This document shows, piece after piece, positions 8,812 to 19,342 of a stretch of DNA of 64,000 nt (the first letter of the stretch is position 1; each line of letters begins with the position of its first letter). The stretch is taken from assembly GCA_934271365.1 (NCBI GenBank), contig CAKQRI010000002.1:1-64000 (forward strand), read 5' to 3'. Both the position numbers and the translations under genes were made by a program. The notes under the pieces were generated by a model, which was not told the DNA's origin, did not search any database, and was given only the letters and a program-made list of their open reading frames with translations. This DNA comes from an uncultured Spirochaetales bacterium. Lineage in GTDB: Bacteria > Spirochaetota > Spirochaetia > Sphaerochaetales > Sphaerochaetaceae.

Positions 8812-9741
8812 TCAGTCTTCAAATAATAATCCGCCATTGCTCAGCAGCTTATATATTTTTTCCAGATCCCTCTGATTGCGATATCTGATCTGTAATTTTC
8901 CTTTCTTCAGTGATCCTTTTATCTCACAGCGCGCGCCTATTGCAGAGATGAATTTCTCTTCAGCTTCTCTGATTTCAGGGGCCTTTGCTTCCTTCTTCTT
9001 TTTTCCTTCGACCTTATGGCCAAGATTATAGGACTCTGCAAGCTTCTCAGAATCTCTTACAGATAAACCATCCTGTATTATCCTATCCCTCAGAAGCTTC
9101 ACATCACCCGGATTCTTCAACGAGAGCAGCGCGCGAGCATGTCCTGCCGACATAGCACCTGAAATAAGATCATCCTTGATAGAATCAGGAAGGGAAAGAA
9201 GCCTTACACTATTTGCAACTGCACTGCGTGATTTTCCAACCTTATCCGCAACCTGTTCCTGAGTCATGTTATAACGGTTAATCAGAACACCATATGCAAC
9301 AGCTTCTTCAATAGGATTCAGATTCTCACGCTGAATATTCTCAATCAGAGAAACCTCAACCCTATCAAGCTCTGAAAGCTTAACGACAACAGCTGGAACT
9401 TTTGCCAGACCAGCCATTTGGGCAGCCCTGAATCGGCGTTCTCCAGCCACAATTGAATACTCACCAGGAGCTATTTCCTCTACAGTAATAGGCTGTATTA
9501 TGCCCTGCGATCTGATTGACTCAGAAAGCCCCTTCAGGGCATCCTCATCAAATGTTTTCCTAGGCTGATTAGGATTGGTCCTGATTTTTCTGATATCAAG
9601 AGTAAGAATCTTATTCTGATTATCATCATTCACAGTCTTTGAAATCACATTCTCAACCTGAACATCATAATCGAAGCCGCTAATCAGCGAACTCATCCCT
9701 TTTCCAAGACCATGTTTTCTGTCATTAGACACGATTCTCAA
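8812..9741 (-). CDS. parB: Chromosome partitioning protein ParB (Spo0J-like)
   Basis: 309 residues. The N-terminal CTPase domain (from about residue 45) includes NPNQPRKTFDEDALKGLSES, IQPITVEE and the GERRFRAAQMAG box; ENIQRENLNPIEEA follows. A helix-turn-helix (about 140-175: TQEQVADKVGKSRSAVANSV) binds parS. A Lys/Glu-rich linker and a C-terminal dimerisation segment finish the protein. It loads at parS, slides on DNA as a CTP clamp and works with ParA and SMC to segregate origins. Its start lies inside parA (17-base overlap). Two parS-like sites in the window are its likely targets. Confidence 0.96.
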   Translation of the reverse strand: MRIVSNDRKHGLGKGMSSLISGFDYDVQVENVISKTVNDDNQNKILTLDIRKIRTNPNQPRKTFDEDALKGLSESIRSQGIIQPITVEEIAPGEYSIVAGERRFRAAQMAGLAKVPAVVVKLSELDRVEVSLIENIQRENLNPIEEAVAYGVLINRYNMTQEQVADKVGKSRSAVANSVRLLSLPDSIKDDLISGAMSAGHARALLSLKNPGDVKLLRDRIIQDGLSVRDSEKLAESYNLGHKVEGKKKKEAKAPEIREAEEKFISAIGARCEIKGSLKKGKLQIRYRNQRDLEKIYKLLSNGGLLFED

Positions 9742-10483
9742 CCTCCTTTGCCAACTCCTTAAAAGCTTTTGCTCCAGAATTCAACTTATCGTAATAATTA
9801 ATAGGTAGACCATGAGATGGAGCCTCCGCTAAACGGACTGTTCTAGGAATAATGGTCTTGAATACCAAATCAGGAAAAAATTCTGATATATCATCAACAA
9901 CATCCTGATTCAGCTTTGCACGCTTAGTGTACATTGTGAATATGATTCCGAGTATCTTAATGTCTGGATTAAGCTTCTTCCTGACATTTGTTATCGTTCT
10001 CATAATCAGATTAAGCCCTTCCATTGCAAGATATTCACACTGGAGAGGGATTATCACATAGTCACACCAGACAAGAGCATTCATTGTCTCTAATCCAAGA
10101 GAAGGAGGACAATCAAGGAGAATATAATCAAAGTTATTCTCTATTGGACCTAATGAATTTACAAGAAAATGCTCCCTGTCTTCCTGATCTACCAACTCAA
10201 CCCCCAATCCTGCCATATCCAGAGAACCTGGGATAATGTAAAGATTGTTAAAAATCGTAGGCTGTATAGCAGCCTCAGCTTCAATCTGTCCGGTAACAAC
10301 CTGATAAATATTAGGCTTACGATTATCCCCACTAACCGCACCGGTAAGATTGCCTTGAGCATCGAAATCAATCAGAAGAACCCTGTTTCCAGACTCAGCA
10401 AGAGCTGAACCAAGATTAACAGCAGCGGTTGTTTTTCCAACTCCACCTTTCTGATTATAGAATATTATCTTGTGTGCCTTCAT
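9725..10483 (-). CDS. parA: Chromosome partitioning ATPase ParA (Soj-like)
   Basis: 252 residues, short chromosomal type without an N-terminal regulatory domain. A deviant Walker A (FYNQKGGVGKTTAAVNLGSA, residues about 8-27), Walker A' (VLLIDFDAQGNLTGAV) and Walker B (YILLDCPPSLGLETMNAL) identify it. It binds DNA as an ATP dimer, and ParB bound at parS stimulates its ATPase to move origins apart. It is first in a parA-parB pair. The ribosome binding site is weak. It is divergent from the nfu-like gene, with a 113-base gap. Confidence 0.97.
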   Translation of the reverse strand: MKAHKIIFYNQKGGVGKTTAAVNLGSALAESGNRVLLIDFDAQGNLTGAVSGDNRKPNIYQVVTGQIEAEAAIQPTIFNNLYIIPGSLDMAGLGVELVDQEDREHFLVNSLGPIENNFDYILLDCPPSLGLETMNALVWCDYVIIPLQCEYLAMEGLNLIMRTITNVRKKLNPDIKILGIIFTMYTKRAKLNQDVVDDISEFFPDLVFKTIIPRTVRLAEAPSHGLPINYYDKLNSGAKAFKELAKEVENRV

Positions 10484-10596
10484 ATCTTAAAATATAAGTG
10501 TTTTTCTTTATCTTGTCAGCAAAAGAAAAACGTTTCATATACGAGATGTTGACCCCACAAACAAGCTAGGTTATCCTTTAAATACAGGAGATAAAA

Positions 10597-10827
10597 ATGG
10601 AAGAAAAAGTAAAAGAAGCAATAGATGCAATTCGCCCTGCTCTCCAGAATGACGGTGGCGATATCGAATTCATCAGCATTGATGGAAATAATGTTCATGT
10701 AAGACTTGTTGGCGCATGTGCAGGATGTCCAATGAGCCAGCTTACACTGACAAATGGAGTACAGAGGTATCTGAGAGAAGCTGTTAATCCTGAAATTACA
10801 GTAATAAATGATGATCAGATAATGTAA
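10597..10827 (+). CDS. NifU C-terminal-domain-like Fe-S scaffold protein
   Basis: 76 residues, essentially only the Nfu domain: an N-terminal helix (VKEAIDAIRPALQNDGGDIE), a beta-sheet, and the cluster-binding CxxC in VGACAGCPMSQLTLTNGVQ. Two such subunits bridge a [4Fe-4S] cluster that is passed to apo-proteins. A clear AGGAG lies upstream of the ATG. It is the only plus-strand gene among the minus-strand genes on this side of the origin, and it has its own terminator, so it is probably a single-gene transcription unit. Confidence 0.92.
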   Translation: MEEKVKEAIDAIRPALQNDGGDIEFISIDGNNVHVRLVGACAGCPMSQLTLTNGVQRYLREAVNPEITVINDDQIM

Positions 10828-10853
10828 AAACATTGCCCTAATGAATTATGAGA

Positions 10854-10884
10854 AAAAAAGCCAGGTTTCCCTGGCTTTTTTATT
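10854..10884 (+). terminator. Rho-independent terminator after the nfu-like gene
   Basis: AGCCAGG (10859-10865), TTTC loop, CCTGGCT (10870-10876), then a T run; A-rich on the 5' side, so it could work in both directions. It ends three bases before a parS site. Confidence 0.9.
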
Positions 10885-10886
10885 CT

Positions 10887-10902
10887 CGTTTCACGTGAAA
10901 CA
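10887..10902. promoter_or_regulatory. parS ParB binding site
   Basis: CGTTTCACGTGAAACA contains the perfect 14-base palindrome GTTTCACGTGAAAC, which is the parS core; only the first flanking base differs from the usual T. It lies about 400 bases upstream of parA and 5.7 kb from dnaA. Confidence 0.92.
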
Positions 10903-11563
10903 TGATGAAAAAACAAATAAACACCCATCAAAATATCACAACAAATCTTCTTTTCCTTTATACTTCAAAAAAACAGCTTTGGTTATCATAATAGAAAAAC
11001 GAAAATGGTATTAAAGTACAACCTGCTATTAATCATAATCTAGATTGAAGTAATCAGAATCAAAGCGCTAGCTCAAAAAAGTAAAAATCAAACTTAAGAT
11101 AATTAATTTCCAATTCTTTAAAAAATCTTCCATTTACCAGTTTAAAATAAACTTTTCCATATTAAGGATAATCATATATCGTTCAATCAATAATCAGCTC
11201 TTTTTCATCTAACAAAAGAAAAGAACTTTCCCAACGAAAAAACAAGGATGTCAATGTTTCATGCAAAACATACATGCCCCTTCAATCAAACAAAAGATAA
11301 TAAACGTGAACCGCTTTCATGTTTTTTCTGAACAAAAATATTACAACTATAAATTTCTTTAAAAACCTCAAACAAACGCATAGAATGCAGGTTTTTATTC
11401 TAAATTACTATCAATAGAAACAGTTTCATTTATATGTATTATCAATATGTATCATATTATATAGGGTATTTTTTAACATATAAAATTAACTGCTAATTTA
11501 TGTATATCTCAATTAATAAATTAGCCATAAAAAGAAGTTTTTAATAAGAAAATGCTTTTGCGT
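10903..11563. other. AT-rich intergenic region, no gene seen
   Basis: About 660 bases with very low GC, many A and T runs and no convincing reading frame. It contains an imperfect palindrome at 11254-11271 (arms ATGTTT and AAACAT) that resembles parS loosely. No DnaA-box cluster is present. It may be a spacer between the parS site and gyrA, or hold an undetected small RNA. Confidence 0.4.
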
Positions 11564-11600
11564 AATAAAAAATACCCCAGCTTCATCGGAAACCGGGGTA
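11564..11600 (-). terminator. Terminator of the gyrB-gyrA operon
   Basis: On the minus strand TACCCC (11600-11595), a 16-base loop, GGGGTA (11578-11573) and then a T6 run. It lies 21 bases past the gyrA stop. Confidence 0.85.
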
Positions 11601-11621
11601 GTCTAGATGCTTTAAAAGATA

Positions 11622-14201
11622 TTATTCTTCTACAGTAGGTTCAGAAGTGCTCTCACCAGCAGATTCTACTATCTGAGTCTCTGCATTTTCTGGCTCTTCT
11701 TCCTCTTCTTCCTGGTAAGCTGTGATAGTCATTGCATTGATCTTATCATCCTTCTTTTTGAATCTTGCAACAATAACGCCCTTAGCAGCTTTTCCAAGCA
11801 GATTTATATCCTTAACATGGACTCTTATAGTCTGTCCTTTGAGAGTAATGAATATCACGTCATTATCATCATTTACAGACAGAGCATTAACGAGGCCATC
11901 TCCGCTTGAAAGCGTATAGATATTCTGGCCCATTGTTCCTCTGCCATGAGGCATGAAGTCTGAGAATCTTACTTTCTTGCCAAGACCTTTCTCTGTAATC
12001 ATAAGAATGCTATTCTCATTCTCAACCTTAACAAGTCCGATGACCTCATCAGAGCCAAGAAGCTTTATGCCTCTTACACCATGAGTAGCTCTGCCCATTG
12101 ACCTGATTTCCGATACAGGAGTTCTTAGACCCTTTCCATTCCTGGTTACAATCATTACATCATCTTCAGCTGTAACAAATGCAGTCTGGACAAGAGAATC
12201 GCCCTCATCAAGAATTATTGCCTTAACACCCCTGGTCTTTGCATTGACAAAATCCATTAGCTTAACACGCTTAGCAACACCATACCTTGTTACCATAAGA
12301 AGGTATTCATCATCCTTGAATTCAGGGAAGCAGATGATTGAAGTGACTTTCTCGTCCTTCTCAATCTGAAGGAAGTTCTTTATGTTTGCTCCCTTTGTTG
12401 TCTTTGCTCCTTCTGGAATCTCAAAAGCCTTTGTATAATAAGCTTTTCCGAGATTTGTCACAAAGAATATTATATCATGAGAAGAGCAGGTGAATAGATG
12501 ATCAACAAAGTCACCATCTACAAGCTTAGCTCCGATTGTACCCTTACCGCCTCTGTTCTGAGCTTTGTATTCCTCAGTTGAAAGACGCTTTGCAAATCCC
12601 TTGTTTGAAATGCTTACAACAACATCCTCTTTCTTAATGAAATCCTCCGGACTTGCATCATCAAGCTCTCTTTCGATGATTTCAGTACGTCTCTCATCGC
12701 CATAGATATCACCAATCTTCCTGATTTCCGTCTTAACAACTTCAAGAACATGGCTTCTATCCTCAAGAATATACTTGTATTCAGCAATCTTCTTCTCGAT
12801 ATCAGCGAGCTCATTGAGAATCTTATCTGTCTCAAGATGAGAAAGCCGTCCAAGCTTCATATCAATGATGGCATCTGCCTGTATTTTCGTCAGCCCAAAT
12901 GCCTTCTGAAGCTCTACTGAGGCAATATTATTATCCTCACTTTCCTTGATGATCCTGATTACTTCATCAATATTCTCAAGACCAATCTTAAGACCGAGGA
13001 GGATATGAGCTCTTTCTTCTGCCTTCTTCAGATCAAAGCGCGTTCTTCTTTCTATGACCTCTTCTCTGTGATTGATATATACCTCAAGCATTTCCTTGAG
13101 ATTGAACAGCTTAGGAGCACCATTTAAAAGAGCTAGATTATAAACATTGAAATTAGACTGCAGAGCAGTTCTGCTGAAAAGCATATTAAGAACAATATTA
13201 GGAACAGCTCCCTGTTTAAGATAGACAGCAACACGGAGGCCTTTTCTTCCTGAAAGATCTTTAATCTGTGCGATTCCTGGAATGATTCCATCCTTTCGCA
13301 GATCATCAATCTTCTTAACAAGCTCTGCTTTATTGACCTGATAAGGAAGTTCTGTGAAATAGATTGCATCATGAGTCTTATTCATCTCATCCTTTGAATG
13401 AGGATCTGCATCAATTATCTCATAGCGCGATCTGATTACTATCTTTCCTTTACCCGTTGTGAAAGCATCCATAATGCCTTTTCTTCCACAGATAATGCCG
13501 GCAGAAGGAAAGTCAGGACCCTTAACAATATCCATAAGCTCAGCAATTGTTATCTCAGGATTATCAATTACAGCACATGTGGCCTCAACGACCTCAGAGA
13601 GGTTATGAGGAGCCATGTTAGTAGCCATACCTACAGCAATACCAGATGAGCCATTGCAGATCATAAAAGGAAATGCAGCAGGTAGAACTACAGGCTCTTT
13701 GAGAGACTCATCATAGTTAGACATGAAATCGACAGTATCTTTTCCGATATCAGCCATCATCTCTTCACCGATTTTAGCCATTCTAGCCTCGGTGTATCTC
13801 ATTGCTGCCGGTGGGTCACCATCGATAGATCCGAAGTTTCCCTGAGGAAATACAACAGGGTAGCGAAGAGAGAAATCCTGAGCAAGTCTTACAAGAGCAT
13901 CATAAACTGATGCATCACCATGTGGATGATACTTACCAAGAACATCACCTACAATACGGGCACACTTCTTATTTGCCGTATTGTATCTGATTCCCATATC
14001 CCACATGCTGTATAGGATTCTTCTATGCACAGGTTTCAGACCATCCCTTGCATCAGGAAGAGCTCTTGAGATAATAACAGACATAGCATAGTCGATATAG
14101 CTCTTCTTCATCTGCTCTGAGAGATCATACTTTATAATTGTACCAGGATGGGTAATAGGAGTAGCTTCATTCTGGTCTTCAGTGAAATTATCGTCGTCCA
14201 T
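11622..14201 (-). CDS. gyrA: DNA gyrase subunit A
   Basis: 859 residues. The N-terminal breakage-reunion domain includes [34 protein letters not shown] and the catalytic tyrosine in AMRYTEARM. The C-terminal half is the six-bladed beta-pinwheel, and the GyrA box [10 protein letters not shown] (near residue 560) marks it as gyrase rather than topoisomerase IV. An acidic Glu-rich tail follows, of a kind known to modulate supercoiling. With GyrB it introduces negative supercoils. The start follows AGGAG. The gene begins 8 bases after gyrB. Confidence 0.97.
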   Translation of the reverse strand: MDDDNFTEDQNEATPITHPGTIIKYDLSEQMKKSYIDYAMSVIISRALPDARDGLKPVHRRILYSMWDMGIRYNTANKKCARIVGDVLGKYHPHGDASVYDALVRLAQDFSLRYPVVFPQGNFGSIDGDPPAAMRYTEARMAKIGEEMMADIGKDTVDFMSNYDESLKEPVVLPAAFPFMICNGSSGIAVGMATNMAPHNLSEVVEATCAVIDNPEITIAELMDIVKGPDFPSAGIICGRKGIMDAFTTGKGKIVIRSRYEIIDADPHSKDEMNKTHDAIYFTELPYQVNKAELVKKIDDLRKDGIIPGIAQIKDLSGRKGLRVAVYLKQGAVPNIVLNMLFSRTALQSNFNVYNLALLNGAPKLFNLKEMLEVYINHREEVIERRTRFDLKKAEERAHILLGLKIGLENIDEVIRIIKESEDNNIASVELQKAFGLTKIQADAIIDMKLGRLSHLETDKILNELADIEKKIAEYKYILEDRSHVLEVVKTEIRKIGDIYGDERRTEIIERELDDASPEDFIKKEDVVVSISNKGFAKRLSTEEYKAQNRGGKGTIGAKLVDGDFVDHLFTCSSHDIIFFVTNLGKAYYTKAFEIPEGAKTTKGANIKNFLQIEKDEKVTSIICFPEFKDDEYLLMVTRYGVAKRVKLMDFVNAKTRGVKAIILDEGDSLVQTAFVTAEDDVMIVTRNGKGLRTPVSEIRSMGRATHGVRGIKLLGSDEVIGLVKVENENSILMITEKGLGKKVRFSDFMPHGRGTMGQNIYTLSSGDGLVNALSVNDDNDVIFITLKGQTIRVHVKDINLLGKAAKGVIVARFKKKDDKINAMTITAYQEEEEEEPENAETQIVESAGESTSEPTVEE

Positions 14202-14209
14202 CTTGTCTC

Positions 14210-16366
14210 CTAGATATCAAGGTTGCTTACATATGTAGCATTCTGTTCGATGAAAGCCCTTCTAGGCTCAACTTCTTCTCCCATAAGCATAGAGAACACC
14301 CTATCTGCTTCTTCTGCATCAGATAAGTGAACCTGACCAAGCATTCTAGTCTTAGGATTCATAGTAGTCTCCCAAAGCTGTTCTGGGTTCATTTCTCCTA
14401 AACCTTTGTAGCGCTGAACTTCAACCTTTGCAGGATCTCTTGTGAGCTCTGCTGCTTCCTGGAACCTCTCAGCTCTCTCATCCTCTGTATATGCATAGAT
14501 TGGCTCAGTGATTCTTGGACCAGAGAACTTATAGAGAGGAGGCATAGCAAAATAAACATATCCAGCTTCTATAATAGGCCTCATATAACGATAGAAGAAT
14601 GTCAGAAGCAGTGTTCTGATATGGGATCCATCAACATCAGCATCGGCCATAATGATGATCTTATGATAGCGAACTTTCTCAATATCGAATGTTTTCTCAG
14701 CTCCTGCGCCCTTTTTCTCATCATCATCTTCATCAATAGAAGAGCCCTGATTGTATCGTGTTATACCAGCACCGATGGTCTGGATAACAGGCTCAAGCTT
14801 ATCATTATTAAGAACTTTTGCTTCCTGAGCCTTCTCTACGTTGAGCATTTTACCCCAAAGAGGGAGTATAGCCTGGAACTCTCTGTCTCTTCCTGACTTA
14901 GCAGAACCGCCTGCAGAATCACCCTCGACGATGAATACCTCACATTCGGAAGGTTCCTTCTTTGCACAGTCAGCAAGCTTTCCAGGAAGTCCACCACCAT
15001 CATTCTTCTTTCTTATGTTATCTCTGGCCTTACGTGCAGCAACACGTCCAAGAGCAGCACTTGTAACTTTATCAAGAAGCTTATCAATATCTTCTGGAAA
15101 TTCATCAAAGTGATTAGTGAGGTTTTCATATACAAGTGAGTCAACAATTCCTTTGACGTTGGAATTTCCAAGCTTCATCTTGGTCTGTCCCTCAAACTGT
15201 GGGTTAGGGATTTTAACAGAAACAATGGCCGTCAATCCTTCAGCTATATCAGAAGCTTCAAGAGATTCACCATATTTCTTCATATACTTAACACTTTTCT
15301 TAAGCTGATTATTAAGAGTTCTTGATAGAGCACTCTTAAAACCAGAATAATGAGTACCTCCTTCTCTTGTATTGATGTTATTTACAAAAGTAAGAACCTT
15401 CTCATCATATTTATCGTTGTACTGAAGAGCTACTTCTACAGAGACATCATTCTTATTGCTTTCAAAAGCAATAGGACTGAAAAGCACTGTCTTATATTCA
15501 TTGAGATATTTCACAAAGCTTGAAAGGCCACCCTCTGCATGGAATGTCTCCTTTCTTATGTTTGCCTCATCTCTCTTATCCTCAATGATGATTGTTATTC
15601 CCTTATTGAGGTATGAAAGCTCACGGAACCTAGCAGCAAGAGTTTCATAGCTGAATGAATTTCTCTCCATTACACCTACAGATCCGATATTCTTCTCAGT
15701 TACAGCAACTTCACTATCTTTGATATCAGGTGAAAAAGAAATAATAGTTCCAGTTTTATCTGTCTCCCCGATTATTTCTATATCGCCCTGAGGAATCCCT
15801 CTTCTGAAAGTCTCTCTATATACATATGGAGCTCTATGAACTGTAGCCTGCAGCCATATTGATAGGGCGTTTACGCATGAGACACCAACACCATGAAGTC
15901 CTCCAGATACCTTATAAGCATTCTTATTGAATTTACCACCAGCATGAAGATGAGTAAGAGCAATTTCAAGAGCACTCTTATTGTCCTGTTCAGGCATTCT
16001 ATTTACAGGAATACCTCTTCCATTATCTTCAATGGTGCATATTTCCCTATACATTCCAAGCTCATCGTTCCACTCACCATTCTCGAGCGTGACCTTGATG
16101 CTGTTACAGTAACCAGCCATAGCCTCATCAATAGAGTTGTCTACTACCTCATAAACAAGGTGATGGAGACCATCAATACCAGTAGAACCAATATACATGC
16201 CTGGCCTCAGCCTAACAGGAGCTAGGCCTTCAAGAACTGTAACTGTATCATAGCCTTCACTTGCCTTGATTTCAGCAGCATGTTCTTCTTTTGTACGGTT
16301 ATCATTTCTCGCCATATCCTCATCAAAGACAGATGGAGAATTGATACCAATTTCTTTTTCGTCCAT
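14210..16366 (-). CDS. gyrB: DNA gyrase subunit B
   Basis: 718 residues. GHKL ATPase motifs are visible: [31 protein letters not shown] and [16 protein letters not shown]. Toprim motifs [14 protein letters not shown] and [19 protein letters not shown] and the C-terminal [18 protein letters not shown] follow. It supplies ATP-driven strand passage for gyrase. The N-terminus has about 40 residues more than usual before the conserved [10 protein letters not shown]; an internal ATG at 16315 is an alternative start, but AAGGTAAGGT precedes the ATG at 16366. The gene is divergent from dnaA across a 242-base gap. Confidence 0.96.
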   Translation of the reverse strand: MDEKEIGINSPSVFDEDMARNDNRTKEEHAAEIKASEGYDTVTVLEGLAPVRLRPGMYIGSTGIDGLHHLVYEVVDNSIDEAMAGYCNSIKVTLENGEWNDELGMYREICTIEDNGRGIPVNRMPEQDNKSALEIALTHLHAGGKFNKNAYKVSGGLHGVGVSCVNALSIWLQATVHRAPYVYRETFRRGIPQGDIEIIGETDKTGTIISFSPDIKDSEVAVTEKNIGSVGVMERNSFSYETLAARFRELSYLNKGITIIIEDKRDEANIRKETFHAEGGLSSFVKYLNEYKTVLFSPIAFESNKNDVSVEVALQYNDKYDEKVLTFVNNINTREGGTHYSGFKSALSRTLNNQLKKSVKYMKKYGESLEASDIAEGLTAIVSVKIPNPQFEGQTKMKLGNSNVKGIVDSLVYENLTNHFDEFPEDIDKLLDKVTSAALGRVAARKARDNIRKKNDGGGLPGKLADCAKKEPSECEVFIVEGDSAGGSAKSGRDREFQAILPLWGKMLNVEKAQEAKVLNNDKLEPVIQTIGAGITRYNQGSSIDEDDDEKKGAGAEKTFDIEKVRYHKIIIMADADVDGSHIRTLLLTFFYRYMRPIIEAGYVYFAMPPLYKFSGPRITEPIYAYTEDERAERFQEAAELTRDPAKVEVQRYKGLGEMNPEQLWETTMNPKTRMLGQVHLSDAEEADRVFSMLMGEEVEPRRAFIEQNATYVSNLDI

Positions 16367-16569
16367 ACCTTACCTTTCTATTTTGGATTTGCCGCCATCC
16401 CCATAAAGCATAGCTTTCATCCTCACAGGACAGCCTCTGTTTATTATACATTTTCTGTTATTTTAATTCAAGGATGGAACGTCTTAAAGATTTTTTAATA
16501 TTTATATATCTCATAAGAGATTAATAATAACTGACAATATCCATTTCAGAGTCATTTTGCCCAAGATGC

Positions 16570-16598
16570 TTGTTTTGTTGGAAATGGTGGATTAATAT
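16570..16598 (+). promoter_or_regulatory. Possible dnaA promoter
   Basis: TTGTTT (16570-16575), 17-base spacer, TAATAT (16593-16598). Transcription would start near 16605, only about four bases before the dnaA ATG, which has no Shine-Dalgarno sequence. The hexamers are imperfect, so this is tentative. Confidence 0.35.
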
Positions 16599-16608
16599 TG
16601 TCTGATAT

Positions 16609-17964
16609 ATGGAAAATCTAGAATCAATTTGGCAGGAAACAGCCTCACAGCTCAAGGACACTTTGCCCCCAACATACAAGAGGGCACTGGATAATATCAT
16701 TCCTTTAAAAGAGGAAAGCGGTGTTATTTATCTATCTGTCTCATCTCCATTCATGCGTGATACTGTAAAAAAACAGAAAGAAGCAATTGCTAATACATTA
16801 TCTGAGAAATGCGGAATGGAAGTCGCCGTAGAATTTGTAGTAGATGAAAGCAGAAAGACTTCATTCTCTTCTTCGACTGCATCGCCTGTTAAGAAAGCAG
16901 AAAAGCAACCAGAACCAATAAGAATATCTAAAAACGATACACTGAATCCAAAATATACATTTGACAACTTCATAAGCGGAGATAATTCTATCCTTCCTTA
17001 TCAAGCTGCAAAGATAATAGCCCAGAACCCAGGCGTGTCATACAACCCATGTCTTATTTATGGTGGAGTAGGACTCGGAAAAACCCATCTTCTACAGGCT
17101 ATCGGAAACTATATAGATAAGAATGATCCAAAAAAACGCGTCATCTATGTCACAGCTGAATCATTCACAAATGAATTTATATCTGTAATCGGAAAGCCTG
17201 ATAACAACAAATTCAAGCAGAAATACAGGAATGTAGATGTTCTACTCATTGATGATATACATTTCCTGCAGAAGAAGGAATCAACTCAGGAAGAGCTTTT
17301 CCATACATTCAATGAGCTTTACCAGAACAATAAACAGATTGTATTCACCTGCGATAGGCCTATAACAGAGCTTACAGATATAACAGAAAGACTGAGAACA
17401 AGATTCACTAAAGGCTTTAATGTAGATCTGCGCCCACCTACGTATGAAGTACGTGTTGCAATAGCTAAGCAGAAGATAAAAGATCTCAACCTTTCAATAC
17501 CAAACGATACCCTGAATTACATATGTGAGACCGTAAATACTAACGTAAGGGATCTTGAGGGGGCATTGATTACTGTAAGCGGTGTTGCCAAGCTAATTGG
17601 AAAACCAGCAACAATAGAAATAGCAAAAGAACAGCTTAAGAATATAATAGTTGACCCTGTAATAAAGAATATCGACTATTCAATAGATGATATCTTCAGA
17701 GCTACAGCTAACTATTTCAATATATCATTATCTGAAATAAAGGGATCTTCTAAAGGCAAAAGTGTAAAAAATGCCAAAAAAATCGCTATATATATAGCAT
17801 ATGAATTTGGAGACTTCACACAGACAGATATAGGTACATATTTAAGCAAAGACCATACATCAATAAGATATTCATATAATGTAGTAGCTTCTAATATAGA
17901 TGTAGATGATTCTATAAAAACAGCTGTTGAAGATATAAAAAGCAAGCTTGAGAATAAGAAATAA
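16609..17964 (+). CDS. dnaA: Chromosomal replication initiator DnaA
   Basis: 451 residues. The N-terminal interaction domain (IWQETASQLKDTLPPTYKRA) and a Ser/Lys linker precede the AAA+ domain (about 118-340), with Walker A GGVGLGKTHLLQAIGNY, Walker B VDVLLIDDIHFLQKK and sensor motifs TERLRTRFTKGF. The C-terminal domain IV carries the DnaA-box binding helix KDHTSIRYSYN. It opens oriC, which lies directly downstream. The start has no clear ribosome binding site, but the N-terminus aligns with the family. Confidence 0.98.
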   Translation: MENLESIWQETASQLKDTLPPTYKRALDNIIPLKEESGVIYLSVSSPFMRDTVKKQKEAIANTLSEKCGMEVAVEFVVDESRKTSFSSSTASPVKKAEKQPEPIRISKNDTLNPKYTFDNFISGDNSILPYQAAKIIAQNPGVSYNPCLIYGGVGLGKTHLLQAIGNYIDKNDPKKRVIYVTAESFTNEFISVIGKPDNNKFKQKYRNVDVLLIDDIHFLQKKESTQEELFHTFNELYQNNKQIVFTCDRPITELTDITERLRTRFTKGFNVDLRPPTYEVRVAIAKQKIKDLNLSIPNDTLNYICETVNTNVRDLEGALITVSGVAKLIGKPATIEIAKEQLKNIIVDPVIKNIDYSIDDIFRATANYFNISLSEIKGSSKGKSVKNAKKIAIYIAYEFGDFTQTDIGTYLSKDHTSIRYSYNVVASNIDVDDSIKTAVEDIKSKLENKK

Positions 17965-17966
17965 AA

Positions 17967-18185
17967 TTTTTCACAATTTGTGTGGAAAACCGTGTTAAAA
18001 AGTTAAAATTTTTAGGAATAAATTGTTAAAATCTAAAAGGAGATGTGAAAAACTTAAACAAAGAAAATGATAAATGTTAAAAACAGTTTGTTTTTTCCAC
18101 ATTTATTTAATCGTTACAATTTTATTTAAAATAAGAAGTTAGTGTTGTTTTTCACATTTTTCCGTATACTACTAATACTACTAAC
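17967..18185. other. oriC: Predicted origin of replication oriC (dnaA-dnaN intergenic)
   Basis: Five DnaA boxes fit TTWTNCACA: TTTTTCACA at 17967-17975 and 18148-18156 (plus), TTTTCCACA at 18093-18101 (plus), and the complements TGTGGAAAA at 17981-17989 and TGTGAAAAA at 18044-18052 (minus). The last box is followed by TTTTTCCG and the 3-base-periodic tract TACTACTAATACTACTAA (18167-18184). That is the arrangement of a DnaA-trio unwinding element next to a box and a GC patch. Genes diverge from this point on both sides. Confidence 0.88.
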
Positions 18186-18235
18186 TTAATAGTTATGGTA
18201 ATATAGTAGAGATAATAGAAGGAGTGCGACGACTT

Positions 18236-19342
18236 ATGAAATTCGTTATTGCATGCAGCTTAATAAAGCCGGAAATTGAATATGCTACCAACTTCTCTTC
18301 AATGAGAAATTCTCTTTCAATTTCATCTAATGTTCTATTCGAGAGTGCAAATGATGTGCTTACAATAAAGGCTACTGACGGAAAAATGGGATTCATCTCA
18401 ACAGTTCCTGTACAGACAATAGTCCCAGGTTCAACTACTGTATTCTGTGATAAGCTTGTTGCTGTACTAAAGAATATTCCTGATGTAGATCTTGAATTCT
18501 CATGTGAGAATAATAAGCTTACTATCAGACCTGTTGATGCTATAAACAATATAAATGTAAACATAAAAGCAACAGATGCATCAAAATATCCAGAGCTTCT
18601 TACAGCACCTGATTCTGTTTTCTTCTCTCTGACTCAGAAAGAAGTTGCAGATATGATAGATAAAACAGCATTTGCTGTAAGTGAGGAGACTACAAGGCCT
18701 TTCCTTACTGGTGTTTATACAGAGAAGAAGGATGATAAACTTGTAATGGTAGCTACAGATGGAAGGAGACTTGCATTCATTGAGAAACAGTTTGAGCAGG
18801 AGATTCCTGACTTCAAGGGTGCTATTGTACCTACAAAGTTCCTTCAGCAGCTTAAATCAATACTCTCTGATGAAGGGGTTTTCTCTATAGCTATTACAAA
18901 TGACAATATATTCGCACATGTAGGAAAGAGAATTATATATTCTACCCTTATAAGCGGAAATTATCCTAATTATGATAGAGTAATACCTAAGTCATTCACT
19001 TATGAATGTAAGATGAAGAAAGATGATATGGAGAAAGCAATTACTCTTATTTCCGTACTTGTTGAAGCAAAATCAAAGAGAATATTCATTGATCTCAACA
19101 AGGATGGAGTGATGCTTTCTAGTGAAAATGCAGATTTTGGAGATTCAAAGCAGATTATTCCATGTGAATATGAAGGTCCAGAAGCTAAAATATCGTTTAA
19201 TTTCAACCTTCTTCTTACACCTATCAAGAAAATTGACAGCGAATTCTTCAAGATATCCTTCAATAGCACTTCTGCTGCTATGGCAATTTTCCCTGAGCCA
19301 GAGAAGGATTATCTGTTTGTCTTGATGCCAATGCAGGTTTAA
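18236..19342 (+). CDS. dnaN: DNA polymerase III beta sliding clamp
   Basis: 368 residues, the normal clamp length, three repeated beta domains. Family signatures include RNSLSISSNVLFESANDVLTIK near the N-terminus, FAVSEETTRPFLTGVY in the middle and the C-terminal YLFVLMPMQV. The ATG at 18236 is chosen because AGAAGGAG lies 11 bases upstream and MKFVIAC is a normal clamp start; a GTG at 18224 overlaps the ribosome binding site. The stop overlaps the recF start by one base (TAATG). Confidence 0.97.
   Translation: MKFVIACSLIKPEIEYATNFSSMRNSLSISSNVLFESANDVLTIKATDGKMGFISTVPVQTIVPGSTTVFCDKLVAVLKNIPDVDLEFSCENNKLTIRPVDAINNINVNIKATDASKYPELLTAPDSVFFSLTQKEVADMIDKTAFAVSEETTRPFLTGVYTEKKDDKLVMVATDGRRLAFIEKQFEQEIPDFKGAIVPTKFLQQLKSILSDEGVFSIAITNDNIFAHVGKRIIYSTLISGNYPNYDRVIPKSFTYECKMKKDDMEKAITLISVLVEAKSKRIFIDLNKDGVMLSSENADFGDSKQIIPCEYEGPEAKISFNFNLLLTPIKKIDSEFFKISFNSTSAAMAIFPEPEKDYLFVLMPMQV

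Noticed and set aside
11255..11270. TGTTTCATGCAAAACA as a third parS site
   Set aside because: Three mismatches to the consensus, including the central CG; kept only as an imperfect palindrome.
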